Positions 34,528 through 42,977 of a stretch of 64,000 bases of DNA are shown piece by piece. The DNA is taken from NCBI GenBank assembly GCA_030148545.1, contig JASBTF010000002.1:299218-363217 (forward strand). The letters run 5' to 3'. The position numbers and the translations under genes are program-made. The first letter of the stretch is position 1; each line of letters starts with the position of its first letter. The DNA comes from Pseudomonadota bacterium. Its GTDB lineage: Bacteria > Pseudomonadota > Alphaproteobacteria > UBA2136 > JASBTF01. A model generated the notes under the pieces. That model saw only the letters and a program-made list of their open reading frames with translations, was not told the DNA's origin and ran no database searches.

Positions 34528-34607
34528 CAGACCAGAGCATGAGATAAACCCCTGTTTGCGCAGGGGTTTATGCTTTTGTTGTGAGTAATTAATTTATCGC
34601 CATCCCT
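34528..34607 (+). repeat. 80-nt direct repeat, second copy
   Basis: Repeats 34359-34438 with one mismatch and ends in a truncated family-1 start (CGCCATCCCT). The pair shows a 169-nt tandem duplication whose second element copy was lost. The second terminator hairpin is intact, giving rnpB two in series. Confidence 0.95.
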
Positions 34608-34687
34608 CTTTTTGACAGTTTTACTGATCAAGAAGTTTATAATTTGTATTCACTTGCCATAACCAGTTAAAAACGTTACATACGCGC

Positions 34688-36115
34688 ATGGAACAAAATC
34701 GCCAACGTGTCACTTTGGTCGGCCGCCCCAATGTGGGTAAGTCGACAATATTTAACCTACTTGCTGTGGGTCAAAAAGCTATTGTGGCACCGCAGCCGGG
34801 CGTAACACGAGATGCACGCACCAGCCCTGGCCGCTTGGGCGAGCTAGAATTTGTCCTAGTAGATACTGCGGGGCAGGAGCCAAACCAACCCAGCGATGCC
34901 ATGGCACGTGACCTAACTAAGCTGGCGCAGCGTGCATCGCAGCAGGCGGATATTTTAATTTATGTGATTGATGGGCGCGATGGTGTGTTGCCAGCCGATG
35001 AAGAGCTTTCCCGCCAGCTACACCGTTTGGATAAGCCGGTTATTCCTATCATCAACAAAGCTGACGTAAAAACAGCGGAAGATGTGCAAGATGATGCCAT
35101 TGCATTGGGCTTAGGTACGCCACTACTGCTAAGTGCCACCCATAACAGCGGCTTGCCAGAGCTGGAAGAAGCGTTGGAAGAGTTCATCAGCCCACGCCCG
35201 GAAGAGGAGGAAGCGCCAGAGGCAGAGTTTGTTGCTGATGAAGATATGACAGAAGAGGTGGAAATTTTTACCCCCGATGCACCACTGCGCATGGCTATTG
35301 TTGGCCGCCCTAATGTGGGTAAATCTACTTTAGTGAATGCGCTACTGCGTGAGGAAGCTATGCTTGCAGGCCCAACGGCTGGACTTACGCGGGAGAGTAT
35401 TCGTCACCAATGGCAAGTGGGTGACCACACCATTGAGCTGATCGATACTCCAGGTTTGCGCAAAAAAGCCAAAGTGCACGAAAACGTTGAGCAAATGAGT
35501 GTGGGTGATGCGCTGGACGCGACCGATAAAGCAAACGTGGTAGCCCTTGTGCTAGACAGTACCCATTTTTATTACGATCGCGGTATCTACAATATCTTCG
35601 ACCAACAGGATATGGCCATTGTGGACCGTGCCTTACGCCGTGGTACGCCATTGGTTGTGGTACTGAACAAGTGGGATGATGTGAGCGATGCAGAACAAGC
35701 CTTGGGCGAAGCACGTGCTCAGCTAAACGAGCGTTTGTCCGCCGTGCGTAATGTACCAATTGTAACTATCTCGGCATTACACAAAAAAGGTCTGCAACAT
35801 ATTTTCCCTGCAGTGCTGGATGTTTATCGCCGTAGCCACACCCGTGTTGCAACGTCGGCATTGAACCGTTGGATGGAGAATATCACCAGTCATAACCCAC
35901 CGCCTTTATATAAAGGGAAGGGTGTTAAGCTGAAATTTATGGCGCAAAAAGGTGTGCAACCGCCTACGTTCCATATTAACACCAACCGCCCGAAGAACAT
36001 TCCCGCGCACTACAAGCGTTACTTGCTTAACCAGCTACGCGATATGTTTGATTTGGATGGCGTGCCACTGAAAATGATTTTCACACAGTCCAAAAACCCG
36101 TTTTTGCGCTCTTAG
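34688..36115 (+). CDS. der: ribosome-associated GTPase Der (EngA)
   Basis: Tandem-GTPase needed for 50S assembly. 475 residues. The first G domain has GRPNVGKS (about 12), DTAG and NKAD. An acidic linker (RPEEEEAPEAEFVADEDMTEEVE) leads to the second domain with GRPNVGKS (about 205), DTPGLRKKAKV and NKWD. A C-terminal KH-like domain follows (KGKGVKLKFMAQKGVQPPTFHINTNRPKNIPAHYKRYLLNQLR). Order bamB-(rnpB)-der. Confidence 0.97.
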   Translation: MEQNRQRVTLVGRPNVGKSTIFNLLAVGQKAIVAPQPGVTRDARTSPGRLGELEFVLVDTAGQEPNQPSDAMARDLTKLAQRASQQADILIYVIDGRDGVLPADEELSRQLHRLDKPVIPIINKADVKTAEDVQDDAIALGLGTPLLLSATHNSGLPELEEALEEFISPRPEEEEAPEAEFVADEDMTEEVEIFTPDAPLRMAIVGRPNVGKSTLVNALLREEAMLAGPTAGLTRESIRHQWQVGDHTIELIDTPGLRKKAKVHENVEQMSVGDALDATDKANVVALVLDSTHFYYDRGIYNIFDQQDMAIVDRALRRGTPLVVVLNKWDDVSDAEQALGEARAQLNERLSAVRNVPIVTISALHKKGLQHIFPAVLDVYRRSHTRVATSALNRWMENITSHNPPPLYKGKGVKLKFMAQKGVQPPTFHINTNRPKNIPAHYKRYLLNQLRDMFDLDGVPLKMIFTQSKNPFLRS

Positions 36116-36230
36116 TAAGCCATACAGTTTTAAAGTGTGCTGTTGGGATAAACACTTGTGCCCTTGAAGTGTGTGGTGTAGTAATTAACTTACCAAATTT
36201 ATTGCGTTTTCTTTTTATGAGGTGCCAGCA

Positions 36231-36611
36231 ATGGAAACTAAAAAGATTCTCTATGTTGAGTCGCGTGATGGCATTACAACTAAAGTTGGTGGTGTGTTGA
36301 GAACAGTCGCTCAGCGTACTAATCATCAGATTGTAGTGATTCAGCATCTAGGTGAATTGCAAAAACTACAAGATACCAATGTTGAGCTTATTATTGTAGG
36401 GCAATTGGCTGGTATCCCTTGCAATCAAATGGTAGCTATAATGCATACGCTTAAGGTAGAAGTGCCTGTAGCTATATTGCGTAGTGAAGCAACCGCAGAA
36501 ATTCCAGTTTATCAGCCTAGTAGTAGTCCATTTGAACTGGATATGATTTCTACGCGAACGAAAGATCTACCACGGCAATTGGAAATGGCAGTTGCATTTT
36601 TGCTTTCATAA
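36231..36611 (+). CDS. receiver-like protein without phospho-acceptor
   Basis: 126 residues from ATG 36231, with GAGG 9 nt upstream; the GTG at 36222 is too close to that site. The alternation of strands and helices (KKILYVESRDG, HQIVVIQHL, VELIIVGQLAG, VPVAILRSEATAE) is like a CheY-type receiver. However, the strand that should end in the phosphorylated Asp reads LIIVGQL. No output domain. This is inference from pattern only. Own terminator follows. Confidence 0.65.
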   Translation: METKKILYVESRDGITTKVGGVLRTVAQRTNHQIVVIQHLGELQKLQDTNVELIIVGQLAGIPCNQMVAIMHTLKVEVPVAILRSEATAEIPVYQPSSSPFELDMISTRTKDLPRQLEMAVAFLLS

Positions 36612-36615
36612 TTTA

Positions 36616-36651
36616 AAAAAGTAGCGGTCACCTCGTGTGGCTGCTTTTTTT
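36616..36651 (+). terminator. terminator after the receiver-like gene
   Basis: Imperfect hairpin AAAAAGTAGC...GTGGCTGCTTTTTTT shortly after the stop, usable from both strands. Confidence 0.7.
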
Positions 36652-36961
36652 ATGCCACTAAATCCTTTTGTTTGCGTAGGTAAGCAAGCACGCCTGGCAG
36701 CATAATTAGCAAGCTAAGTGCTAGCCATGTGGCGTAAAACTCCCAGCTTTGCCATGCACTATGGGGCTTAAGGTAGGTTTGCCGATCCACAAAATAGCCC
36801 AACCCCAATAGCAGTGGTAAACGCCATAGAAGCTCTGCACAGCGCCAGCCGAGTGTGTCGCCACACAGTTTAGCAAAGGGAGTAAAAGCTTTGGGTGCCA
36901 AAAAAGCGCTGTTGAGTAACACAACCCAAGTAAGTAAGTAGGTGATTGCTAAAGTTACCAT
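36650..36961 (-). CDS. small integral membrane protein
   Basis: 103 residues from MVTLAITYLLTWVVLLNSAFL. The ORF track adds 15 codons, but the start given overlaps the upstream gene's stop by 7 nt, a typical coupled arrangement. Three probable TM helices (about 1-20, 45-60, 75-95). No family recognised. Confidence 0.65.
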   Translation of the reverse strand: MVTLAITYLLTWVVLLNSAFLAPKAFTPFAKLCGDTLGWRCAELLWRLPLLLGLGYFVDRQTYLKPHSAWQSWEFYATWLALSLLIMLPGVLAYLRKQKDLVA

Positions 36962-37566
36962 CGGTATTGCTCCGGTAATATGTTTGTTGGGTCGCGCTCC
37001 AGCCATTCCAAGTTTGCAGGCAGCGCAGGCTCTGTGCCAGTTTCTGGGTCGCTATGCCATTTGTTATATTCTACGGCACCATGCTCTACCATATCATGAT
37101 AAATAGCGTCGCTTAATGCTGCGATGCCGTCTACCACCCAAGCGCCACGAAACTCAGCCGGTATAGCTGCCAAGCGGTCGGCATATGGTGTGTTAATGGC
37201 CCAATGGAGGTGAAAGGTGAATAGCGCTAGCGTAATTTTGCCCACCGCCAGCATGGCACCAGCCCAGCGGCGCCAGCGTGGGGCATCGGGCAGTTGCCAG
37301 CTAAATACCAATAACCGAGGTACAGCAAATACAATAAGTGAGGCAGCTACATAGCTCATCAACAGCGTTTTAACAGCTTGCCAAACCAAAGCCGGATTTT
37401 GGGAAGCATCGGCACCCAGCAGGGGGGATGTGGTGTAAAGCGCAATGCTACTAGCAAATCCCCACACCAGCGTGTGCAGCATCTCGCGCCCAATGGCACG
37501 GCGCCAGCCTGCCCAAAACAGGTACACAGCAATAATAATGGTGGCAAAATTAAGCAGCAGAGCCAT
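36955..37566 (-). CDS. multi-pass membrane protein of unknown function
   Basis: 203 residues from MALLLNFATIIIAVYLFWAGW; the upstream codons in the ORF track look untranslated. About four TM helices in the first 140 residues. A hydrophilic C-terminal part follows with several acidic residues and Trp (YNKWHSDPETGTEPALPANLEWLERDP), probably on one membrane face. It is coupled to the following small membrane protein. No family recognised. Confidence 0.65.
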   Translation of the reverse strand: MALLLNFATIIIAVYLFWAGWRRAIGREMLHTLVWGFASSIALYTTSPLLGADASQNPALVWQAVKTLLMSYVAASLIVFAVPRLLVFSWQLPDAPRWRRWAGAMLAVGKITLALFTFHLHWAINTPYADRLAAIPAEFRGAWVVDGIAALSDAIYHDMVEHGAVEYNKWHSDPETGTEPALPANLEWLERDPTNILPEQYRW

Positions 37567-37660
37567 AGCATACTTTATAGCACATAACCTTGCCGCTGCC
37601 GCCAAATTTCGCTATACCAGCGTCACCAAATTCTGTTTACACGGCACATGGGGGGACCAC

Positions 37661-37864
37661 ATGCCGGAACGCACACATCAACAGCAGGCAAAACTTGCTG
37701 TTTACCTACGCCGCGGCATGTATGCGGCAATAGTTATATTTTTTACATGGCCATGGTGGAGTGCCGTTATTGCTTTGCCAGAGAATATTCGATTCTTTTT
37801 GTCTTCTGCATTAGCTGTTTCCACATTTTTAGGCAGCTACATCATTGGTCGTTGCCGGTTTTAA
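37661..37864 (+). CDS. small two-helix membrane protein
   Basis: 67 residues: a polar start (MPERTHQQQAKLAVYLRRG) then two hydrophobic stretches (MYAAIVIFFTWPWWSAVIAL and FFLSSALAVSTFLGSYIIG). A G-rich tract (GGGGGG) precedes the ATG by 7 nt and a strong terminator overlaps its stop, both supporting a real short gene. No homologue recognised. Confidence 0.6.
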   Translation: MPERTHQQQAKLAVYLRRGMYAAIVIFFTWPWWSAVIALPENIRFFLSSALAVSTFLGSYIIGRCRF

Positions 37865-37893
37865 CCCCCACCCATTCGGGTGGGGGTTTTTGC
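37863..37893 (+). terminator. rho-independent terminator upstream of the dcw cluster
   Basis: AACCCCCACCC-att-CGGGTGGGGGTTTTT hairpin, isolating the dcw control region from the upstream small gene. Confidence 0.93.
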
Positions 37894-37917
37894 GTGCAGT
37901 AAACATCTGCTCACTGG

Positions 37918-37954
37918 TGGGACGGTATGGGAAAATCCATGGGACAGTATGGGA
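37918..37954 (+). promoter_or_regulatory. probable MraZ operator, four TGGGA boxes
   Basis: TGGGA at 37918, 37928, 37940 and 37950, i.e. two pairs each with a 5-nt spacer, 7 nt apart. E. coli MraZ binds TGGGN direct repeats with 5-nt spacers before its own operon. The array ends 240 nt before the mraZ start. Confidence 0.75.
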
Positions 37955-38017
37955 GCGCTTACTGAATGCCTTGCTCACATTGACAAACCCACTGTTGCAA
38001 ATTGGTTTTCCACCAAG

Positions 38018-38026
38018 TTATCCACA
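38018..38026 (+). promoter_or_regulatory. perfect DnaA box
   Basis: TTATCCACA, identical to the consensus high-affinity DnaA site, midway between the two TGGGA arrays. A single 9-mer can occur by chance in 64 kb, so its role is open. Confidence 0.45.
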
Positions 38027-38075
38027 GCCATTTTGCAGGCTCAGTATAAAAAAATGCACTTTTGGTGTTGCGTTA

Positions 38076-38110
38076 TCCCATGCTTTCCCATAAGATACCA
38101 ACGTGTCCCA
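38076..38110 (-). promoter_or_regulatory. second MraZ-type array, opposite orientation
   Basis: TCCCA (TGGGA on the minus strand) at 38076, 38086 and 38106, all in 10-bp phase. It lies 85 nt before the mraZ ATG and faces the first array. Confidence 0.65.
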
Positions 38111-38194
38111 GGTGCAACCATGGGCGGGAACAAATGAGACACGTAGCAAACGCGCAGAGAAAGCGCATAACGGTACGAAAGAGCGGGGGCAACA

Positions 38195-38653
38195 ATGACG
38201 GTATTTCTGTCAGCCTACACAAACGGGGTCGATAAGAAGGGGCGCGTCAGCGTCCCCGCTCCTTTTCGTGCAGAGCTTGCCACCCATTCACGCCAAACCG
38301 TTGTTGTTTACGCCGCACCAAACGAGCCTTTCCTGTACGGTTGGGGCTACGATGACTTTGTAAAATTCACCGAAAAAATTATGCAATTGCCACCAATGAG
38401 CAAAACCCGCCAACGCTTGGCGCGTACCATTCTGGCTGCTGCTCAACCACTCTCGTTCGACGAGAATGGCCGTATCTTGCTGCCTGAGCGTTTCTTGAAG
38501 TCAGCAGATATCCAAACCAAAGCAACCTTCGCCGGGCAGGGGGATTTCTTCACCATGTGGAACCCAGATGCTTACGAAGCAACGCTGAATGCAGACCAAG
38601 AGCACTTTGATGACGATTGGGAAGCACTCACCGAAAACGGCTGGGGGCTGTAA
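38195..38653 (+). CDS. mraZ: transcriptional regulator MraZ
   Basis: 152 residues with two SpoVT/AbrB-like swapped-hairpin repeats. Repeat 1 is FLSAYTNGVDKKGRVSVPAPFRAEL and repeat 2 is LSFDENGRILLPERFLKSADI. In E. coli it represses its own dcw operon. The sequence upstream has two arrays of the expected binding boxes. The stop overlaps the rsmH start (TAATG). Confidence 0.95.
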   Translation: MTVFLSAYTNGVDKKGRVSVPAPFRAELATHSRQTVVVYAAPNEPFLYGWGYDDFVKFTEKIMQLPPMSKTRQRLARTILAAAQPLSFDENGRILLPERFLKSADIQTKATFAGQGDFFTMWNPDAYEATLNADQEHFDDDWEALTENGWGL

Positions 38654-39594
38654 TGCCAGCACCTATTGCCACCCAAGAAGTTTCATCAACCGCCACTGTT
38701 CACGTTCCTGTCATGCTGTCCTCTGTTTTGGAGTTGGTGCAGCCTAAAGCAGGTGACGTGTACGCCGATGCCACATTTGGTGGCGGCGGTTATACCCAAG
38801 CTTTGCTGGAAACAGGCGCTAGTCGTGTACTAGCGGTGGATCGTGATGCCCGCGCTATCGAGCGTGGTCAAAGCCTGTGCCAGCAATATCCTGACCAACT
38901 CACCTTGGTTGAGAGCAATAATAATAATATAGGGGAAGTGTGCCATGCTCATGGTTTCAGCAGTTTTAACGGTATTGTCGCTGATCTTGGTTTATCTTCA
39001 GACCAACTAAACGACGCCGAGCGAGGGTTTTCGTATCAAAATGATGGCCCGCTCGATATGCGCATGCAAGATCATGGTCCAACAGCTGCGGAGGTACTTA
39101 ACCGCCGTAGCGAGCCCGAGTTGGCCGATATCTTTTACTACTATGGCGAAGAACGTAGCAGCCGCAAGCTGGCGCGTGCCGTGGTGGAGCATCGCAAAAA
39201 AGAAAAATTTGCCACCTCACACCAGTTCCTTGAACTGATTGAACGTGTGTTTCCCGCCATGCTAGGCCGTACCAGCAAGCGCCACCCCGCACAGCGTTTG
39301 TTCCAAGCGTTACGGATTGAAGTAAATGGCGAGATGGATGACCTGAAAGAGTTTTTGCCCCAAGCCCTTAACTTGCTTGCTGTGGGTGGTCGCCTTGTTG
39401 TGGTGAGCTTCCACTCGCTAGAAGACCGTGTGGTGAAAAACATATTCCGCGACGCTGCTAAAGATGGCCTGTTAGGCAGCAAAGCTGAATTTAAACTGAT
39501 TACCAAAAAACCGTTAGAGCCAACCGAAGAAGAGGTTGAGGCCAATATTCGTGCCCGTAGTGCCAAAACCCGCGCTATTGAACGGGTGGCCTAA
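38653..39594 (+). CDS. rsmH: 16S rRNA m4C1402 methyltransferase RsmH
   Basis: 313 residues from the ATG overlapping the mraZ stop; the TTG 12 codons earlier is rejected. SAM motif is YADATFGGGGYTQALLE. Other blocks are GIVADLGLSSDQLNDAERGFSYQNDGPLDMRM, HPAQRLFQALRIEVNGEMDDL and RLVVVSFHSLEDRVVKNIFRD. It adds the N4-methyl group to C1402 of 16S rRNA. Confidence 0.97.
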   Translation: MPAPIATQEVSSTATVHVPVMLSSVLELVQPKAGDVYADATFGGGGYTQALLETGASRVLAVDRDARAIERGQSLCQQYPDQLTLVESNNNNIGEVCHAHGFSSFNGIVADLGLSSDQLNDAERGFSYQNDGPLDMRMQDHGPTAAEVLNRRSEPELADIFYYYGEERSSRKLARAVVEHRKKEKFATSHQFLELIERVFPAMLGRTSKRHPAQRLFQALRIEVNGEMDDLKEFLPQALNLLAVGGRLVVVSFHSLEDRVVKNIFRDAAKDGLLGSKAEFKLITKKPLEPTEEEVEANIRARSAKTRAIERVA

Positions 39595-39857
39595 TGCGTT
39601 GGCAAACCGGAGCTCTTCTTACCAGTTGTGCTGTCCTCGCCATTGGCGGGATGATCCAAACCCGCACCAGCCTTACCGAACTTAAGCGCGAACGCCGCGC
39701 CCTACAAACCGAACAAGCGCAAATGCGCGAAGCCCTTACCATTCTGCGTGCCGAATATGCACACCTTACCAACCCACAACGGTTAGAGCGTTTGGCTACC
39801 AGTTTTAAGCTCACGCCGCTTATGCCTAAGCAACTTTCTAGTTGGGAGGCGTTATGA
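39594..39857 (+). CDS. ftsL: cell division protein FtsL
   Basis: 87 residues: one N-terminal TM (GALLTSCAVLAIGGMIQ), then a coiled coil (LTELKRERRALQTEQAQMREALTILRAEYAHLTNPQRLERLA). It forms the FtsQLB complex that activates FtsWI. The one-base overlap with rsmH and four-base overlap with ftsI are the usual dcw arrangement. Confidence 0.93.
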   Translation: MRWQTGALLTSCAVLAIGGMIQTRTSLTELKRERRALQTEQAQMREALTILRAEYAHLTNPQRLERLATSFKLTPLMPKQLSSWEAL

Positions 39858-41596
39858 TCAAGCAGCGTCGCCCAAGCCGTAATTATAAGCCACGTCGCAG
39901 CATGCGCGCGCGTCGCCAAACTCAGCTTACTAGCAGTAATAACGGCATGCTGCGCTCACGCCTTGTATTGGTAATGGCTGTATTGCTGTTTGCTGTGGGT
40001 GCCATTGGTGGTCGTTTGGCTTGGGTGGCTACCGTACCTGCGCCGGAGCACCACAGCCGCAGCGCTAGCGCTGCCAAACCTATTCGTGGAGATATTACCG
40101 ACCGTGATGGTCGCCTACTTGCCACTACCGTTACCGTGCCATCGCTTTATGCCGACCCAAAATATGTACTAGATGCCCGCCAAACAGTGCGTAAGCTCAA
40201 GCAAGTTTTGCCAAGTGTAAAAAGCAAAGAGTTACTTGCTCGGCTGCAGCAGCCGGGCCGCCGCTTTGTGTGGGTGGACCGCCAGTTGACTCCAGCCCAA
40301 GCGCAAGCGGTGAATAATTTGGGTTTGCCAGGTATTTATTTCCGTGATGAGCAGGTGCGCCTGTACCCACAAGGCAGTTTGTTTAGCCATTTGCTTGGCG
40401 GTGCCAGTGTGGATGGACGTGGTCTTGCTGGTATTGAAGCGGGCATGAACCAAACGCTCAGTAAGGGTGAAACAATTGAGCTCACGGTAGATAGTCGCCT
40501 GCAACAAGCGCTGCACAGCACCTTGGCCGAGACTATTGAAAGCACCAATGCCAATGCTGCATGGGGCGTGGTGATGGACCCGTGGACAGGGGATATTATT
40601 GCCGCCGCCAGCTTGCCAGATTACAACCCGCACCAGCTTGGTAGCGCTGCTAAGGATGCACGCCGTAACCGCTTTAGTCACGGTAGTTACGAGATGGGCA
40701 GTACCTTTAAAATGCTTACCGCCGCCCTGGCTATGGAGCAAAATGCCTTTGAGCCCGATAGCGTGATTGATTGCACCGACCCTATTAAAATTGCCGGTTT
40801 TACCATTCGTGATTACAAACCAAAAGCACGTCCACTTACCTTAACCGAAGTATTGCGCTATAGCTCCAACATTGGGGTGGCACAAGTTGGCGATGCATTG
40901 GGCTCGCAAGCGTTGCAAGATTTCTTCGGCCAACTACACCTGCTAGATACACCTAATTTGCCATTGCCAGAAGTAGCGCAAAGCCAATACCCACAAACGC
41001 AGTGGGGCCGCGTACACGCCATGACTATGAGCTTTGGCCACGGCATTGCCATTACCCCTGTGCAGCTGGCCGCAGCCTACAGCGCCTTGGTGACCGATGG
41101 CCACTACCGCCAACCGGTGTTTGATGCAGCGGACCGCTACCGCGAAGAAGTACCCGTTATTTCTGCCGATACAATTGAAAAGCTAAAAGGTCTCATGGCA
41201 AACGTGGTGGCCGAAGGTTCGGGCCGTGGTGCGCGCATTGCTGGCATGCCCATTGGTGGCAAAACTGGTACCGCGCAAAAGCAGGTGAATGGTAAATACA
41301 TTAAGGGTAAAAACGTGGTGTCGTTTATTGGTGCAGCTCCGTTGGATAACCCGCAACTGGTAGCATTAATAATGGTAGATGAGCCCAAAAAAGGCCGTGC
41401 ACTTGGTGGTGCAGTGGCGGCGCCAGCATTTAAAAAATTCATGCAGCGCGCCATGCCGGTGTTGGCTTTGGCACCTCAGCCAGAACAGCCAAAAACGCAA
41501 TTAGCAAAGCGCAAAGCACCCTTGGCAGAACGCACAAAACCCACTACAGTGCTGGCTAATGCGCCTATCACAACTGCTACAACAGCCCACCGCTGA
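39854..41596 (+). CDS. ftsI: septal peptidoglycan transpeptidase FtsI (PBP3)
   Basis: 580 residues. A basic cytoplasmic start is followed by a TM (LVLVMAVLLFAVGAIGGRLAWVATV), a PBP dimer domain (AKPIRGDITDRDGRLLATTV) and the transpeptidase domain with SxxK in GSTFKMLTAA, SxN in YSSNIGVAQ and KTG in GGKTGTAQK. A Lys/Pro/Thr tail follows. The start is ATG 39854; the TTG at 39842 is less likely. The 3' end overlaps murE by 38 nt. Confidence 0.97.
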   Translation: MIKQRRPSRNYKPRRSMRARRQTQLTSSNNGMLRSRLVLVMAVLLFAVGAIGGRLAWVATVPAPEHHSRSASAAKPIRGDITDRDGRLLATTVTVPSLYADPKYVLDARQTVRKLKQVLPSVKSKELLARLQQPGRRFVWVDRQLTPAQAQAVNNLGLPGIYFRDEQVRLYPQGSLFSHLLGGASVDGRGLAGIEAGMNQTLSKGETIELTVDSRLQQALHSTLAETIESTNANAAWGVVMDPWTGDIIAAASLPDYNPHQLGSAAKDARRNRFSHGSYEMGSTFKMLTAALAMEQNAFEPDSVIDCTDPIKIAGFTIRDYKPKARPLTLTEVLRYSSNIGVAQVGDALGSQALQDFFGQLHLLDTPNLPLPEVAQSQYPQTQWGRVHAMTMSFGHGIAITPVQLAAAYSALVTDGHYRQPVFDAADRYREEVPVISADTIEKLKGLMANVVAEGSGRGARIAGMPIGGKTGTAQKQVNGKYIKGKNVVSFIGAAPLDNPQLVALIMVDEPKKGRALGGAVAAPAFKKFMQRAMPVLALAPQPEQPKTQLAKRKAPLAERTKPTTVLANAPITTATTAHR

Positions 41597-42974
41597 CGAT
41601 ATCCAAATCACCCAAGTGGTGGATGATTCTCGCGCCGCTGCACCCGGCGTGCTGTGCGTGCTGGATGCACGTAACCACCCCAATACGGCTGATTATGCCG
41701 CTAAAGCTGCCGCAGCGGGTGCTACTGTAGTTGCCAATATTGAGGCGGAAAACATTATTTACCACCCCACACCGGGCGCTGTTTTGGCGCGCTGGGCAGT
41801 GGCACAACACCCCAAGCAGCCTGTGCACCGCGCTGCGGTTACCGGTACAAATGGCAAAACATCGGTAGCGTGGTTTTACCAGCAGTTGGTGCAAAACAGT
41901 GCCTCTATTGGCACGTTGGGCGTTTACCAAAATAATCAACAAAGCGTTTATACCGGCTACACCAGCCCTACTGCGCTTAAGCTACACCCCATTTTGCACG
42001 AGCTAACCGAGCAAGGCGTAACGCATGTGTGTTGCGAAACATCTAGCCATGCGCTGGATATTCACCGGCTCGATGGCATGACTTTTCAAGCCGCAGCACT
42101 CACCAACATCACGCAAGACCATTTGGATTATCACGGCACGATGGAAGCCTACATCGCCGCTAAAATGAAGCTGTTTACTGAACGGCTAGATAAAGACGGC
42201 ACGGCGGTAATTAACATCCAAAATCCAGCCAGTTGGCCGGTGTTGAGTCTGTGTAAGGAGCAGGGATTTAACATAATTACTACCGGTAGTGCCAATGCCG
42301 AGTTGGTGGTGGACGTGCAAAATAGCTCCACCACAGGCATGGAACTGTTGGTGAAGGCGCCACAAGGCCAAACCACCGTGCAGTTGCCATTGTTGGGGGC
42401 GTTCCAAGCACAAAACATTGCCACTGCCTTGGGGTTGGCAATGGGCACAGGCGTAGCATGGGAACAATTGGTAGAAAACTTACCAAAACTAAGCGGCGTG
42501 CCCGGCCGTATGGAGCTTTTTACCGCAACAGATAAGCCAAGCGTGGTGGTGGATTATGCCCACACGGCCGATGCTTTGGCCACAGCGCTTGCCGCACTTA
42601 AGCCGCTAACACAACAAGCGCAAAGCAAGTTGTGGGTGGTGTTTGGTGCCGGGGGCGACCGTGACCCGGGTAAGCGTCAGCCTATGGGTGCGGCCGCACA
42701 AAAATATGCCGACGAGGTAATTGTAACGGATGACAACCCACGCACTGAGGACGCAACAAGTGTGCGTCAGCAAATTTTGCAAGGTTGCCCAAAAGCACAG
42801 GAAATTGCCGACCGTGCTGAAGCCATAGCACACGCTACCAGCCACGCAAGCCCGAACGATATTGTATTGGTTGCTGGCAAAGGGCACGAGGAAGGCCAAA
42901 TTATTGGTACCGAAACGCATCCTTTTAACGACCGTACGGTTGTACAAGCTTTGCTCAAAGCAAGGGCAGCGTAA
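41559..42974 (+). CDS. murE: UDP-MurNAc-tripeptide synthetase MurE
   Basis: Adds the third residue to UDP-MurNAc-L-Ala-D-Glu. 471 residues with an ATP motif VTGTNGKTSVAWF and central YHGTMEAYIAAKMKLF. C-terminal TDDNPRTED carries the DNPR motif of meso-diaminopimelate-adding enzymes, so the wall should be DAP type. murF, mraY and murD, normally next, are missing; ftsW follows after 3 nt. Confidence 0.97.
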   Translation: MRLSQLLQQPTADDIQITQVVDDSRAAAPGVLCVLDARNHPNTADYAAKAAAAGATVVANIEAENIIYHPTPGAVLARWAVAQHPKQPVHRAAVTGTNGKTSVAWFYQQLVQNSASIGTLGVYQNNQQSVYTGYTSPTALKLHPILHELTEQGVTHVCCETSSHALDIHRLDGMTFQAAALTNITQDHLDYHGTMEAYIAAKMKLFTERLDKDGTAVINIQNPASWPVLSLCKEQGFNIITTGSANAELVVDVQNSSTTGMELLVKAPQGQTTVQLPLLGAFQAQNIATALGLAMGTGVAWEQLVENLPKLSGVPGRMELFTATDKPSVVVDYAHTADALATALAALKPLTQQAQSKLWVVFGAGGDRDPGKRQPMGAAAQKYADEVIVTDDNPRTEDATSVRQQILQGCPKAQEIADRAEAIAHATSHASPNDIVLVAGKGHEEGQIIGTETHPFNDRTVVQALLKARAA

Positions 42975-42977
42975 GTT

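Noticed and set aside
37980-38008. TTGACA at 37980 as the mraZ promoter -35
   Set aside because: No acceptable -10 at 16-18 nt (TGGTTT); the TATAAA at 38045 lacks a matching -35.
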